This document shows, one piece after another, positions 43,700 to 52,571 of a DNA stretch of 64,000 bases. Made by a program: the position numbers and the translations under genes. Under the pieces are notes generated by a model, which was not told the DNA's origin, did no database searches, and saw only the letters and a list, made by a program, of their open reading frames with translations. The stretch is from NCBI GenBank assembly GCA_948472945.1, contig CAOKVX010000011.1, positions 20,376 to 84,375 on the forward strand. The letters run 5' to 3'. Within the stretch, counting starts at the first letter, position 1. The number at the start of each line of letters is the position of its first letter. This DNA is from an uncultured Clostridia bacterium (GTDB taxonomy: Bacteria > Bacillota > Clostridia > Lachnospirales > Lachnospiraceae).

Positions 43700-44484
43700 A
43701 ATTCCTGCACCTCCCTGCACAGCATGTCAAGTTCACCATCATCGGGCGCCTTGTGAAACCATATATCATTCTCGGTCAGCGTCCCGCTGCCATAACCCCT
43801 TACGGTACTCGCTATAACCGCTTTCGGCCTGCCGTTATCTTCAAATCCGTTAAATGCGTTTTCAAGCTCCTCAAGGTCGTGTCCGTCCGCCATATGTACG
43901 TCAAAACCAAAGCTTTCAAGCTTTGCTTTCATATCTCCGATATCAATCATAGCGCCGACCGAGTGATTGTCGTCGATAATCACACACAGGTTATCTAATT
44001 TCTTTGCCGACGCAAAGAGACAAGTCTCCCACATTGTCCCCTCGCAGAACTCACCGTCACCGGTAAGAACGTACACTCTCGAACCATTTTTCTTTAGCTT
44101 GGCCGCATATGCAAGGCCCGCAGCAAACGGAAAGCCGTGTCCAAGCGAGCCCGCGGAGTTTTCAACACCGCCCTCCGGAAACTTTGTAATGTCCGTCTGA
44201 ATACAGAATCTTGAATTAAAACTGCCCATCTGTTGAAAATCAGACATAGCAAACATTCCCTTTTCAATAAGTACCGCATATAATGCAAGCGTAGCCTGTC
44301 CCTTGCTTATGACAAACCTGTCCCTTGCATCGTCGTCAGCAGTCTCCTTCGACCAGTTCATTATCTTATCGTAAAGACACCATATTGTGTCCATACATGA
44401 AAAAGCGCTCTGCAGATTGCCGTCCTGACATATATTTGATAATTTCAGGCAGGTCTGCCTCAAAGTCTTAAGTTTTGCTTCCAT
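43696..44484 (-). CDS. Transketolase-like N-terminal subunit (pair B)
   Basis: A 262-residue thiamine-diphosphate-binding half. Motifs: FVISKGQATLALYAVLIEKG, GSLGHGFPFAAGLAYAAKLK, the TPP motif VLTGDGEFCEGTMWE with the closing Asn-containing segment CVIIDDNHSV, and KAVIASTVRGYGSG near the end. It is coupled to the C-subunit by a 4-base overlap. It is distinct in sequence from the pair at 45344-47194, so two different transketolase reactions are likely. Confidence 0.87.
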   Translation of the reverse strand: MEAKLKTLRQTCLKLSNICQDGNLQSAFSCMDTIWCLYDKIMNWSKETADDDARDRFVISKGQATLALYAVLIEKGMFAMSDFQQMGSFNSRFCIQTDITKFPEGGVENSAGSLGHGFPFAAGLAYAAKLKKNGSRVYVLTGDGEFCEGTMWETCLFASAKKLDNLCVIIDDNHSVGAMIDIGDMKAKLESFGFDVHMADGHDLEELENAFNGFEDNGRPKAVIASTVRGYGSGTLTENDIWFHKAPDDGELDMLCREVQEF

Positions 44485-44537
44485 TCTATTACCGCCTTTT
44501 TAATATGTACTATAAATATGCGCCGAAAATTATATCC

Positions 44538-45275
44538 CTACAGCGACTGCCCTCCGTCCACAGGGATAACCGCGCCATTTATATACCCCGCGTCGTCTGA
44601 AACTAAAAAGTTGGCAACCTTTGCAACCTCCTCCGCAGTTCCGACCCTGTGCATTGGTATTATATCGTGAAATCTTGAAAAATCCCTGTTTACAAAAATA
44701 GGCGTATCAATAACTCCGGGGCATATACAGTTCACGCGCACATCCGCTCCGTATACCTTTGCTATAATTCTCGTAAACTGTATCACAGCCGCTTTGGACG
44801 CGCTGTACGCATATGTCTTTCCGCTTGCAAAAGACTGCATTCCGGCCACAGACGCATTATTGAGAATCACCCCTTTTGTTTTCTGCAAAAAAGGCATCGC
44901 ATGTTTTGTTACCCTGACAACACCGGAAGCGTTTATATCCATTATATTATCCCAGTCAGACATCTCCATCTCCTCCAAAGATGGCGTGACCGGAAATATA
45001 CCCGCATTGTTAAACAAAATGTCTATTTTATTATATCGCTCATTCACAAATGCTGTTAAATCTATAATTTCTTTTTCATTGGAAACATCAGCATGAAAAT
45101 AAACTGCGTCCCCATTATTCTTTAATATATCTTCAGCTATTTTTTCTCCTCTTTCGTTATTCCTGCCTGCAATTACGACACGGGCTCCCGCCTCCGCAAA
45201 TCTCTTAGCGCTTGCTTCACCCATACCTGACGTTCCCCCCGTGATAATTGCAACCTTTCCGTCCAATCGGTTCAT
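44538..45275 (-). CDS. Short-chain dehydrogenase/reductase
   Basis: A 245-residue classical SDR. Motifs: VAIITGGTSGMGEASAKRFA (NAD(P) binding), LFNNAGIFPVTPS (NNAG), NASVAGMQSF with the catalytic Ser region, and YAYSASKAAV (YxxxK). The C-terminus has NGAVIPVDGGQSL as in FabG-type enzymes. It lies between two transketolase pairs, so it probably reduces a keto-sugar intermediate rather than a fatty-acid intermediate (inference from context). A GGGGGA site precedes the ATG. Confidence 0.88.
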   Translation of the reverse strand: MNRLDGKVAIITGGTSGMGEASAKRFAEAGARVVIAGRNNERGEKIAEDILKNNGDAVYFHADVSNEKEIIDLTAFVNERYNKIDILFNNAGIFPVTPSLEEMEMSDWDNIMDINASGVVRVTKHAMPFLQKTKGVILNNASVAGMQSFASGKTYAYSASKAAVIQFTRIIAKVYGADVRVNCICPGVIDTPIFVNRDFSRFHDIIPMHRVGTAEEVAKVANFLVSDDAGYINGAVIPVDGGQSL

Positions 45276-45343
45276 ATATATTCCCCCTCTTTTTGCATAC
45301 CATGTTTAGTATACACCGTTGTATTTCCCTTTTACATCCCGCT

Positions 45344-46315
45344 TTATATTTCATTTTTGCGCTTAACTAAATTTTTAACCCTATTTACAATTTCTTCAGT
45401 TGTAAGTAAATACTGTTCCCTCAAAAATGCTTCGTTTCCAACTTGTCCGAAACGGTCATATACTCCTATCCGCTCAACAGGCACAGGATATCTTTCAGAC
45501 ACAGTCTCAGCAACAGCGCTTCCAAGCCCCCCTGTTATGCTGTGGTTTTCTACAGTCACAATCGCCTTTGTCTTTCTCGCAAACATTTCTATAAGATCGT
45601 AGTCTAACGGCTTTACAGTTACGGGGTCTATCACACTCACCTCAATACCTTCTTCATGCAGAAGCTCCGCCGCCTGCAATGCGCTTGAAACCATAATACC
45701 CGAGGCTATAACAGCCGCGTCATGCCCTTCACGCAGTATCTTTCCCTTTCCAATCTCAAAAACCGTTTCCGGCGCATATATATCAGGGAGACCTCTCCTA
45801 GGCGTCCTGAAATAGGTCACACCTCTCCTATCCTTAGTCTTTTTAAGCAGCTGGCGAAACATTCCCGCATCGCTTATATCAATAACACAAGCTTCAGGAA
45901 TTGTTCTCATCAATGCCATATCTTCAAAGGTCATATGCGTTCCACCGTTGTCCGTCGCACATATTCCGGGTTCACTTCCTATAATACGGACACTCTTATG
46001 TGCATATCCAACCGTAACGTATATCTGGTCGAAGCATCTCCTTACCGCAAACGGCGCAAAAGAATGAATATACGGCTTCAATCCCGTCAGATTCATTCCT
46101 CCTGCAACCCCAACCATGTTGGCCTCCTGTATTCCGGTATTAAAAACATTTTTGGGATATTTCTCCCACAAATCTTTCGTACGCATGGATGCCATCAAAT
46201 CAGCATCAATATAAACTACCGAAGAATCTTCATGAAACAATTCCTCCAGCGTCTCCGAAAAAACTTCAAATATTTCTTTTACCGGCTTATCCCCGGTATA
46301 TATAATATGTTCCAT
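45344..46315 (-). CDS. Transketolase-like C-terminal subunit (pair A)
   Basis: A 323-residue transketolase half with the pyrimidine domain. The catalytic Glu is in NTGIQEANMVGVAGGMNLTG. FAPFAVRRCFDQIYVTVGYA is the conserved cofactor/substrate segment. GGTHMTFEDMALMRTIPEA and VENHSITGGLGSAVAE in the C-terminal domain are family typical. It lies 42 bp after the N-subunit gene at 46358. Activity in sugar biosynthesis is inferred from the cluster. Confidence 0.87.
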   Translation of the reverse strand: MEHIIYTGDKPVKEIFEVFSETLEELFHEDSSVVYIDADLMASMRTKDLWEKYPKNVFNTGIQEANMVGVAGGMNLTGLKPYIHSFAPFAVRRCFDQIYVTVGYAHKSVRIIGSEPGICATDNGGTHMTFEDMALMRTIPEACVIDISDAGMFRQLLKKTKDRRGVTYFRTPRRGLPDIYAPETVFEIGKGKILREGHDAAVIASGIMVSSALQAAELLHEEGIEVSVIDPVTVKPLDYDLIEMFARKTKAIVTVENHSITGGLGSAVAETVSERYPVPVERIGVYDRFGQVGNEAFLREQYLLTTEEIVNRVKNLVKRKNEI

Positions 46316-46357
46316 ATAATAGCCTTTCCCATCGCCAAAACACTATAAATTAATCAA

Positions 46358-47194
46358 TTAGTTTTTCAAACATATTCCCTGAACTAACGACAATTCCCCC
46401 AAACATTCTTTCACCAATTTTTCGGGCAGTCCGATGCAATGATTATTTTCTATCTGTTCGATACATGAAATACCGGCTCCTTTTACCGTATCAAGCAAAA
46501 TCATTGTCGGTTTGCCATTCTTGTCTCTTACTGCTGTATATATGGTTTGACGTATCTCCTCTACGTCATGTCCGTTTACCCTATGGCTGTTCCAGCCAAA
46601 CGAGCGGTATTTCATCGCCAAATCTCCCAGCCGCATTACGTCTTCATTCCGTCCGTCTATCTGTTTTTTATTCCAGTCAAGAAACATTATAAGATTGTCA
46701 AGATTATAATTTGCGGCGTAAGCCGCCGCCTCCCAAATCTGTCCCTCGTCATTCTCACCGTCTCCGGTAATGCAAAATACACTTTGTCCTCTGCCCTGAA
46801 CTTTCAGCCCGTGCGCGATTCCGCAGGCAATTGACAGACCCTGTCCAAGCGAGCCTGTTGTAGCGTCGATTCCGGGCACCTTACGGTCGCTATGACCCGG
46901 AAGACGCGTACCGGGCCTGTTTAACTCCTCAAGCCATTCCATAGGGAAAAAACCTTTCAAGGCCAACGCAGAGTAAATGGCCGGGGCGGCATGTCCTTTG
47001 GAACAGACAAGATAATCCCTCTCCTCCCAATCCGGATTTTCAGGGTCGTACTTCATTATCTCCCCATAAAGGACCGCGAGCAAATCACATATAGAAAGAC
47101 TTCCTCCTATATGTCCTCCGCCCTTTTTACCGATGGCGCATACCACGTTTCTTCGTATATCGTTTGCAAACAATGCAATTTCTTTATTGTTCAT
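46358..47194 (-). CDS. Transketolase-like N-terminal subunit (pair A)
   Basis: A 278-residue thiamine-diphosphate-binding half. KKGGGHIGGSLSICDLLAVL and CSKGHAAPAIYSALALKG are typical N-terminal segments. The TPP motif is CITGDGENDEGQIWEA with LIMFLDWNKKQIDGR. GSLGQGLSIACGIAHGLK is also seen. Its ATG lies inside the last codons of the aldolase gene (11-base overlap), so the aldolase and this transketolase are translationally coupled and probably act in the same pathway. Confidence 0.88.
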   Translation of the reverse strand: MNNKEIALFANDIRRNVVCAIGKKGGGHIGGSLSICDLLAVLYGEIMKYDPENPDWEERDYLVCSKGHAAPAIYSALALKGFFPMEWLEELNRPGTRLPGHSDRKVPGIDATTGSLGQGLSIACGIAHGLKVQGRGQSVFCITGDGENDEGQIWEAAAYAANYNLDNLIMFLDWNKKQIDGRNEDVMRLGDLAMKYRSFGWNSHRVNGHDVEEIRQTIYTAVRDKNGKPTMILLDTVKGAGISCIEQIENNHCIGLPEKLVKECLGELSLVQGICLKN

Positions 47195-48221
47195 AACATT
47201 TCCCCTGATATCTTTTTGCTAATTCATCTGAATACAACACTTTGTCATCCGCTGACATATTCTGATAAGCTTTCTGCATCTGTATCGCCGATAATTCATT
47301 ACGGTAATAGGCGGCATAGTTGGGATTCGCCCCATACGACGCCGAAACCATATACGGCATACTGCTGCCCCAATCATTCTTATTTTTTAAATCAGATAAA
47401 TACTTATCATATATTTCAAACATTGGCTCAATATTATAATTACAGCCGTACATTTCATTAAGGTATCGGGTTATCAGTTCAAGGTTAAGATTCCCCGCTC
47501 CGCGTCCAATTCCATATACGCTCGCATCAAGAATTATATTTCTGTCATATTCCCTCTCAACAATCTTCTCAGCTGTGCTGAATGCCTGCATCATATTGTT
47601 GTGTCCGTGAAATCCAATCGAAATATCTTTCCGAAGCAGCTTGTCGGCCATATCCATATAATGAATCACCTGATTTGAATACATGGTTCCCCAACTGTCC
47701 ACAACATAGATTGCCATTGGAGATAATTTACCGAACATTCTAATCATATTTTCAAATTCCAAATCACTGTACTGGTCTGTACGATTTGGCTGTATGCATA
47801 GTTTATAGCCTTTCTTGACTATTCCTTTGCAATATTCAAAACTTTCCTGCAGCGCGTCTACCGTTTTTTGGTTAATCTTTTTTGACTTCCAAACTATCAC
47901 CCTTACAATGTCAACATCATTTTTGTCTGCAGGGGCTATCATTTCAAGGGGAATCGGACGTGAAATCTCCGCCATCACAGCCAGCTTCATATTTTTATCC
48001 CTGTCAAGTCTATCGGAAATGCCCTGCACCTGCTGCATTGAATTAAATACAACACGGTCAGACAGGTAAGGCTCATTTCTTAAAAATCCAATCTCCAAAA
48101 TATCCACGTTCGTCCTGCAGAGTTTATGCAGCATATCCTCTATAATGTTTTCTCCAAACGACCAGTCATTCACGTAACCGCCGTCCCGCAGTGTACAATC
48201 CAGTATACTTATATTCTCCAT
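47184..48221 (-). CDS. HMGL-like aldolase family protein
   Basis: A 345-residue TIM-barrel enzyme of the HMG-CoA lyase / 4-hydroxy-2-oxovalerate aldolase family. The N-terminal motif ILDCTLRDGGYVNDWSFG carries the metal and catalytic Asp/Arg. VVDSWGTMYSNQV and SIGFHGHNNMMQAFSTA supply the HxH metal ligands. DASVYGIGRGAGNLNLEL is the conserved C-terminal segment. Members split or form carbon-carbon bonds next to a carbonyl. In glycan clusters their substrates are unknown. The following transketolase overlaps its end, which suggests a joint two- or three-carbon transfer route. An AGGAG site precedes the ATG. Confidence 0.83.
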   Translation of the reverse strand: MENISILDCTLRDGGYVNDWSFGENIIEDMLHKLCRTNVDILEIGFLRNEPYLSDRVVFNSMQQVQGISDRLDRDKNMKLAVMAEISRPIPLEMIAPADKNDVDIVRVIVWKSKKINQKTVDALQESFEYCKGIVKKGYKLCIQPNRTDQYSDLEFENMIRMFGKLSPMAIYVVDSWGTMYSNQVIHYMDMADKLLRKDISIGFHGHNNMMQAFSTAEKIVEREYDRNIILDASVYGIGRGAGNLNLELITRYLNEMYGCNYNIEPMFEIYDKYLSDLKNKNDWGSSMPYMVSASYGANPNYAAYYRNELSAIQMQKAYQNMSADDKVLYSDELAKRYQGKCYEQ

Positions 48222-48241
48222 AGGAAAATCTCCTTATATTC

Positions 48242-49639
48242 TCAGCATATATATCCGCCCTTACCATTAATAGAGATATACTTCGCCCCGCAATCGTTTT
48301 TTATCGTTTCAGCCATCCCGCTTTCATAATCAGGATTGGTCGTTGCAAGGACAAATACGCTTTCTTTCCTGTCTTCTATCTTATCAAACTGAATAATAGG
48401 ATATCCCATGTAATAACATTGAACATCGTCGGCACAGCTTACCGCAAACCCGGCAATCGGAACTGCCCGCTCGCCCGACGTAAGCTTCTCCAATAACATT
48501 TTGCCAATCTTCCCTGCCCCAAACAAATATATTTTCTTATCTTTATATTCATTTAGTTCTTTTTCCAAATCACTAAGCGCCTCGTCAACATATGTCTCAA
48601 ACTCCCTTTCCCCTTCTATCTGACGTTTCATGGCGAGCGTCGGGAATGATACAGCCTCCTGCTTTTCCTCAAATCCCCAGTTGAAAACTCTGGGGTCGCG
48701 GCATAAAGGATGTTCAATAATCTCAAGATATTCCTGATAATATGGATGGCATGGATTTAACACGTTCTTATATAAGACCTCATCCTCATTCATTCCAAAC
48801 CACTGGAATATCGGCCTGAGAACAATATCATCCGCATCATAATCTATACATCTGCTGATAAACTCAGGAATCTGTCTGAAATTGCTGTCCTGAATTACCA
48901 TTATCATTCGTATTCTTGATATCGCACCCTGATGCTTTAGTTCTGTTATGAACTCCATGCTTTCTTCAAATTTTGCCAAATCATCTTTTCCTGCAAGATA
49001 CTTATATGTCTCTCTGTCAAAACTATTAGGCGTAATAGAAACCGTTATATTTTTCCCCGCAAGGTTTTTAATTTTATCCCAGTTCTTTTTAAACAGAACG
49101 CCGTTCGTCTCTATAAAAATTGAAAACTCAGGATTCTTTGGTTCCAGACGCGAAAGCATATCTACAATTTCAGTAGATACAAATAGGTCTCCGATTCCGT
49201 TCGTAGCTATACCTTTTACATTGCTGAGATAAGGCTCGATATTTTTTGTTATAATATCAAGATTTTCTCGATATTCTTTGTCTGGGACAAAGAAACCGTG
49301 CCTGCATGAAGGACATGCATGATTGCATCTCTCATCATATGCCAGACTTATCTGAACCGGGAGGTCCGGCATTTCCTCATACATCTTCTGAAGCTCCGCC
49401 GGCTCTATTTCAAGAGTGGTGCTGTTTTGTATACAATCCGGACAATATCTCTCGCTGCACCCCAGCAGCTCCCCTCTCAAAAATGCCTGCCTTACTTCTT
49501 CCGCCCGCGGGCTTCTCCATATCTCTTCAAGCGTATTCTCACGGAGATTACCTATAACTATTCCGTTCCAAGGACACATACGAACGTCACCGCCCACAAA
49601 AACATACGCATACTCAAAACATTTTCTGCATGACCTCAT
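48242..49639 (-). CDS. SPASM-first radical SAM enzyme with C-terminal Rossmann module
   Basis: A 465-residue protein. The N-terminus is a SPASM-like Cys-rich segment (C4, C7, C22, C61, C66, C69; GDVRMCPWNGIVIGNLRE). The radical SAM core follows with CNHACPSC (C105, C109, C112) and GIATNGIGDLFVS. The C-terminal 95 residues are the recurrent module (KKIYLFGAGKIGKMLLEKL, then SVFVLATTNPDYESG). It shares SPASM-first order with the enzyme at 31626, but the module lies on the opposite end. GGGAGG precedes the ATG. It probably modifies a glycan or peptide intermediate. The reaction is unknown. Confidence 0.8.
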   Translation of the reverse strand: MRSCRKCFEYAYVFVGGDVRMCPWNGIVIGNLRENTLEEIWRSPRAEEVRQAFLRGELLGCSERYCPDCIQNSTTLEIEPAELQKMYEEMPDLPVQISLAYDERCNHACPSCRHGFFVPDKEYRENLDIITKNIEPYLSNVKGIATNGIGDLFVSTEIVDMLSRLEPKNPEFSIFIETNGVLFKKNWDKIKNLAGKNITVSITPNSFDRETYKYLAGKDDLAKFEESMEFITELKHQGAISRIRMIMVIQDSNFRQIPEFISRCIDYDADDIVLRPIFQWFGMNEDEVLYKNVLNPCHPYYQEYLEIIEHPLCRDPRVFNWGFEEKQEAVSFPTLAMKRQIEGEREFETYVDEALSDLEKELNEYKDKKIYLFGAGKIGKMLLEKLTSGERAVPIAGFAVSCADDVQCYYMGYPIIQFDKIEDRKESVFVLATTNPDYESGMAETIKNDCGAKYISINGKGGYIC

Positions 49640-49688
49640 TTTATTTTCCTCCCTGAATTAAAATTATTTGTGTTTATCCTATTGTATT

Positions 49689-51137
49689 TTACAATAAATT
49701 AACAACAGATGCGAATCCTTTCTTTTCCAGCGTAGTATTCATTTCTGATTGGTACTGCCATATCTCAGTGGCGGTAATGACCGTTATCCCCTCAGATGTG
49801 CGCTCTATTTCGTCAACACATCGAACCGGAATTCCTTTTACTTTTCCACGCGCATCGGCCGGATTACTTACGATACAGCCGCTAAGTTTTATTTTTCCAT
49901 AACGCTTTTTCAAAAATGGAATCATCACTTTTGAAACTCCTCCGGCGCCAAATATAAAAATATTATCTCCTCTTCCAACCGCATCTTTGATTCTTTCATC
50001 CTGTATTTCTACAAGACTCTCAACCATTTCCCTATATCCTCCGGAATGTTCTTTTATATTATAAAATCCCATTATTATAGTAAACAAAAAAAGTTTTATT
50101 CCTTTTGTATCCTTTGGTTTATATATATCATCACAATCATTCGTTTTCATCTTTTTATCACTAAATCTGGAAAGACCGATACAGTAATTTCTCAAATTTT
50201 TATTCAATAAATCTCTGGCTATACAACCCCAAATCCTTGAGAATATATTTTTGCTGTACATATATTCACGAAAGTCAACCATCGCAGCATATATTTTTAA
50301 AATAGTTTCTCTCTTCATAGATTCATTATTATTAAACCTATAATATCCCATTACCTGCGGAGCCATATATACCCCATACTTTCCGGCAAGCTTATATGGG
50401 GTGACAATGTCCTCACATATTCCTAAGTCTTTATCAAATCCCCCCTCTTTCATCATAATTTCCCTGTTCATTATTGTTCCGAAAGAAGGAACCGCCGCAT
50501 AATAGCCTGTAAGTATTCCTTTTCCCTGTGTCTCCCTCATAACTTTTCTTTTCGTATATTTATTCTGAAAGGCAATGCTAAACTTTTTATTCATTTTTCC
50601 TGCCTCTGCCCTGTCAAGCCGAATTTCCTCATCATCAGAAAATTCCAAATATCTCTGACAGATATAGGCGAGTGGATAATGTTTATTTCTTACATCTTTC
50701 GAGCATATCAGTTTTCCCATCTCATAAAGATGGTCGTTAATTATCAAATCATCACCGTGCAGCATTGCAACCCACTGCCCGCGTGCCGTTTCGATACAGC
50801 GGTTATAATTTCCGTCTACACCAATATTTTCTCTGTTTCTGTAGTATAGTATTCTGGGATGGTTAAGTCTTCGTATCAGCCTTTCCGTGTCATTTTCCCC
50901 TCCGGCCTCATTGTCAACAACAACGATATCCCACTCAAAATCAACTTCATTCTGGCGCAGTACGCTGTCCAGTGTTTTTTCAAGTAAATCCGCCCTTTTA
51001 TATACGGGAATAATATAACTTATAAAAGGATTCTTGACAAACGATAAATCTCCATATATCAAATCTGTTCCGATACCGCTGATACATGCAAAACAGTCCG
51101 TTTGTTTATCATAATCAGTTTTGTACCTCTTCTTCAT
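49689..51137 (-). CDS. Family 2 glycosyltransferase with C-terminal Rossmann module
   Basis: A 482-residue protein. The GT-A domain (about 38-270) has FISYIIPVYKRADLLEKTLD, IVVVDNEAGGENDTERLIRR, the acceptor-site region GQWVAMLHGDDLIINDH and GGFDKDLGICEDIVTPYKL. The C-terminal 95 residues form the recurrent module (NIFIFGAGGVSKVMIPFLKK, LSGCIVSNPADARGK, ITVITATEIWQYQS). A GGAG site is just before the ATG. Donor and acceptor are unknown. Confidence 0.83.
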   Translation of the reverse strand: MKKRYKTDYDKQTDCFACISGIGTDLIYGDLSFVKNPFISYIIPVYKRADLLEKTLDSVLRQNEVDFEWDIVVVDNEAGGENDTERLIRRLNHPRILYYRNRENIGVDGNYNRCIETARGQWVAMLHGDDLIINDHLYEMGKLICSKDVRNKHYPLAYICQRYLEFSDDEEIRLDRAEAGKMNKKFSIAFQNKYTKRKVMRETQGKGILTGYYAAVPSFGTIMNREIMMKEGGFDKDLGICEDIVTPYKLAGKYGVYMAPQVMGYYRFNNNESMKRETILKIYAAMVDFREYMYSKNIFSRIWGCIARDLLNKNLRNYCIGLSRFSDKKMKTNDCDDIYKPKDTKGIKLFLFTIIMGFYNIKEHSGGYREMVESLVEIQDERIKDAVGRGDNIFIFGAGGVSKVMIPFLKKRYGKIKLSGCIVSNPADARGKVKGIPVRCVDEIERTSEGITVITATEIWQYQSEMNTTLEKKGFASVVNLL

Positions 51138-51145
51138 GGCTGCTC

Positions 51146-52486
51146 CTATTTTCTCGATTTTTTACACGCCGCCTTAAGCTCCCTCACCATCACGTCGAGC
51201 TTCTCCCTTGTCATGCCCGGATACACTCCTATCCAAAATGCATTGTTCATTATATAATCCGTATTCGTAAGCTCTCCGACAACCCTGTACCCAGAGCCGT
51301 TTTCTCTCATCTCGTCAAAACACGGATGCTTAATCATATTTCCGGAGAACAGCATTCTTGTCTGTATATTATTCTGTTCGAGATGCCTTACTATAACATT
51401 TCTGTCCACCCCATCCCGGCAGAATATAAGGAATCCAAACCAGCTTGGCGCGCTGTTTTCCTCGGCCTTAGGTAAAATAAACCAATCTTTTAGCTCCTCT
51501 AGCTGTTCATGAAGATACTCCCAGTTTGCCTTACGCTTTAATCCAAACTCAACTACCTTCTTTAACTGCTCGCATCCGATTGCCGCCTGCATATCCGTCG
51601 CCTTTAAGTTATAGCCAAAATGTGAGTAAACGTATTTGTGGTCGTATCCGGCCGGGAGTTCACCGTATCTACCGTCATATCTGTGACCGCACATATTGTC
51701 CTGACCTGAATCACATGCGCAATCCCTTCCCCAGTCGCGCATGCTCTTTGCAATTTTATATAATAACGGGTTATCCGTATATACGGCGCCGCCCTCGCCC
51801 ATTGTCATATGGTGCGGCGGATAGAAACTTGATGTTCCTATGTCTCCCCATGTACCTGTATATTTCTCCACTCCGTCTATTGAATATTTTGAACACAGCG
51901 CATCACAGTTATCTTCCACAAGCCAGAGACTGTGTCTGTCACAGAACTCTTTTACTGCTTTAATGTTAAACGGATTGCCGAGCGTGTGTGCAAGCATCAC
52001 GGCTTTCGTCTTTTCAGAGTAAGCTTTTTCAAGCATCTCCGTATATATGTTTGCTTCAGGTATAGTCACGTCCAAAAATACAGGAACAGCTCCATACTGA
52101 AGCATAGGCGTTATAGTTGTGGGAAATCCTGCCGCGACCGTTATAACCTCGTCCCCGCGCCTTATACAGCGTTCTCCAAGCTCCGGGGCCGTCAACGTCA
52201 TAAACGCAAGCAGATTTGCGGAAGAACCGCTGTTCACAAGTAACGTATGCTTTACGCCAAGCAGCTCACTCATACCCTTTTCAAACTCTTTTGCGTATTT
52301 TCCCGCTGTTAGCCAAAAATCCAACGCACTGTCAACCAACGCGCAAACCTCTTTTTCATCAAACACCCTAGAGGCATATGCTATTCTGTCGCCTTCATTG
52401 AACTTATCAGATGATTTGTCCATATAATTGTCATAATAATTTTTTACGAGGGAAAGTATTTCTTTCCTAGCTTCATTTTCACTCAT
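51146..52486 (-). CDS. rfbH: CDP-4-keto-6-deoxy-D-glucose 3-dehydrase
   Basis: A PMP- and [2Fe-2S]-dependent dehydrase (E1, also ddhC/ascC) that removes the 3-hydroxyl of CDP-4-keto-6-deoxyglucose, the entry to 3,6-dideoxyhexoses. From the ATG at 52486 it has 446 residues. A TTG 12 bp earlier is less favoured. The aminotransferase fold has NSGSSANLLAFMTL and LVEDNCDALCSKY. SFYPPHHMTMGEGGA has His in place of the PLP-binding Lys, the hallmark of this enzyme. The Cys-rich stretch DWGRDCACDSGQDNMCGHRY fits the iron-sulfur site. The usual reductase partner (E3, ddhD) is not found in the window. Confidence 0.93.
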   Translation of the reverse strand: MSENEARKEILSLVKNYYDNYMDKSSDKFNEGDRIAYASRVFDEKEVCALVDSALDFWLTAGKYAKEFEKGMSELLGVKHTLLVNSGSSANLLAFMTLTAPELGERCIRRGDEVITVAAGFPTTITPMLQYGAVPVFLDVTIPEANIYTEMLEKAYSEKTKAVMLAHTLGNPFNIKAVKEFCDRHSLWLVEDNCDALCSKYSIDGVEKYTGTWGDIGTSSFYPPHHMTMGEGGAVYTDNPLLYKIAKSMRDWGRDCACDSGQDNMCGHRYDGRYGELPAGYDHKYVYSHFGYNLKATDMQAAIGCEQLKKVVEFGLKRKANWEYLHEQLEELKDWFILPKAEENSAPSWFGFLIFCRDGVDRNVIVRHLEQNNIQTRMLFSGNMIKHPCFDEMRENGSGYRVVGELTNTDYIMNNAFWIGVYPGMTREKLDVMVRELKAACKKSRK

Positions 52487-52571
52487 ATTTTTTATCAAGC
52501 CTTTCTTATATTGCTTTTTTGCACTCGCAATTTACTTTTATTCGGATGTACATTTCGCTTACCAAGCATTG

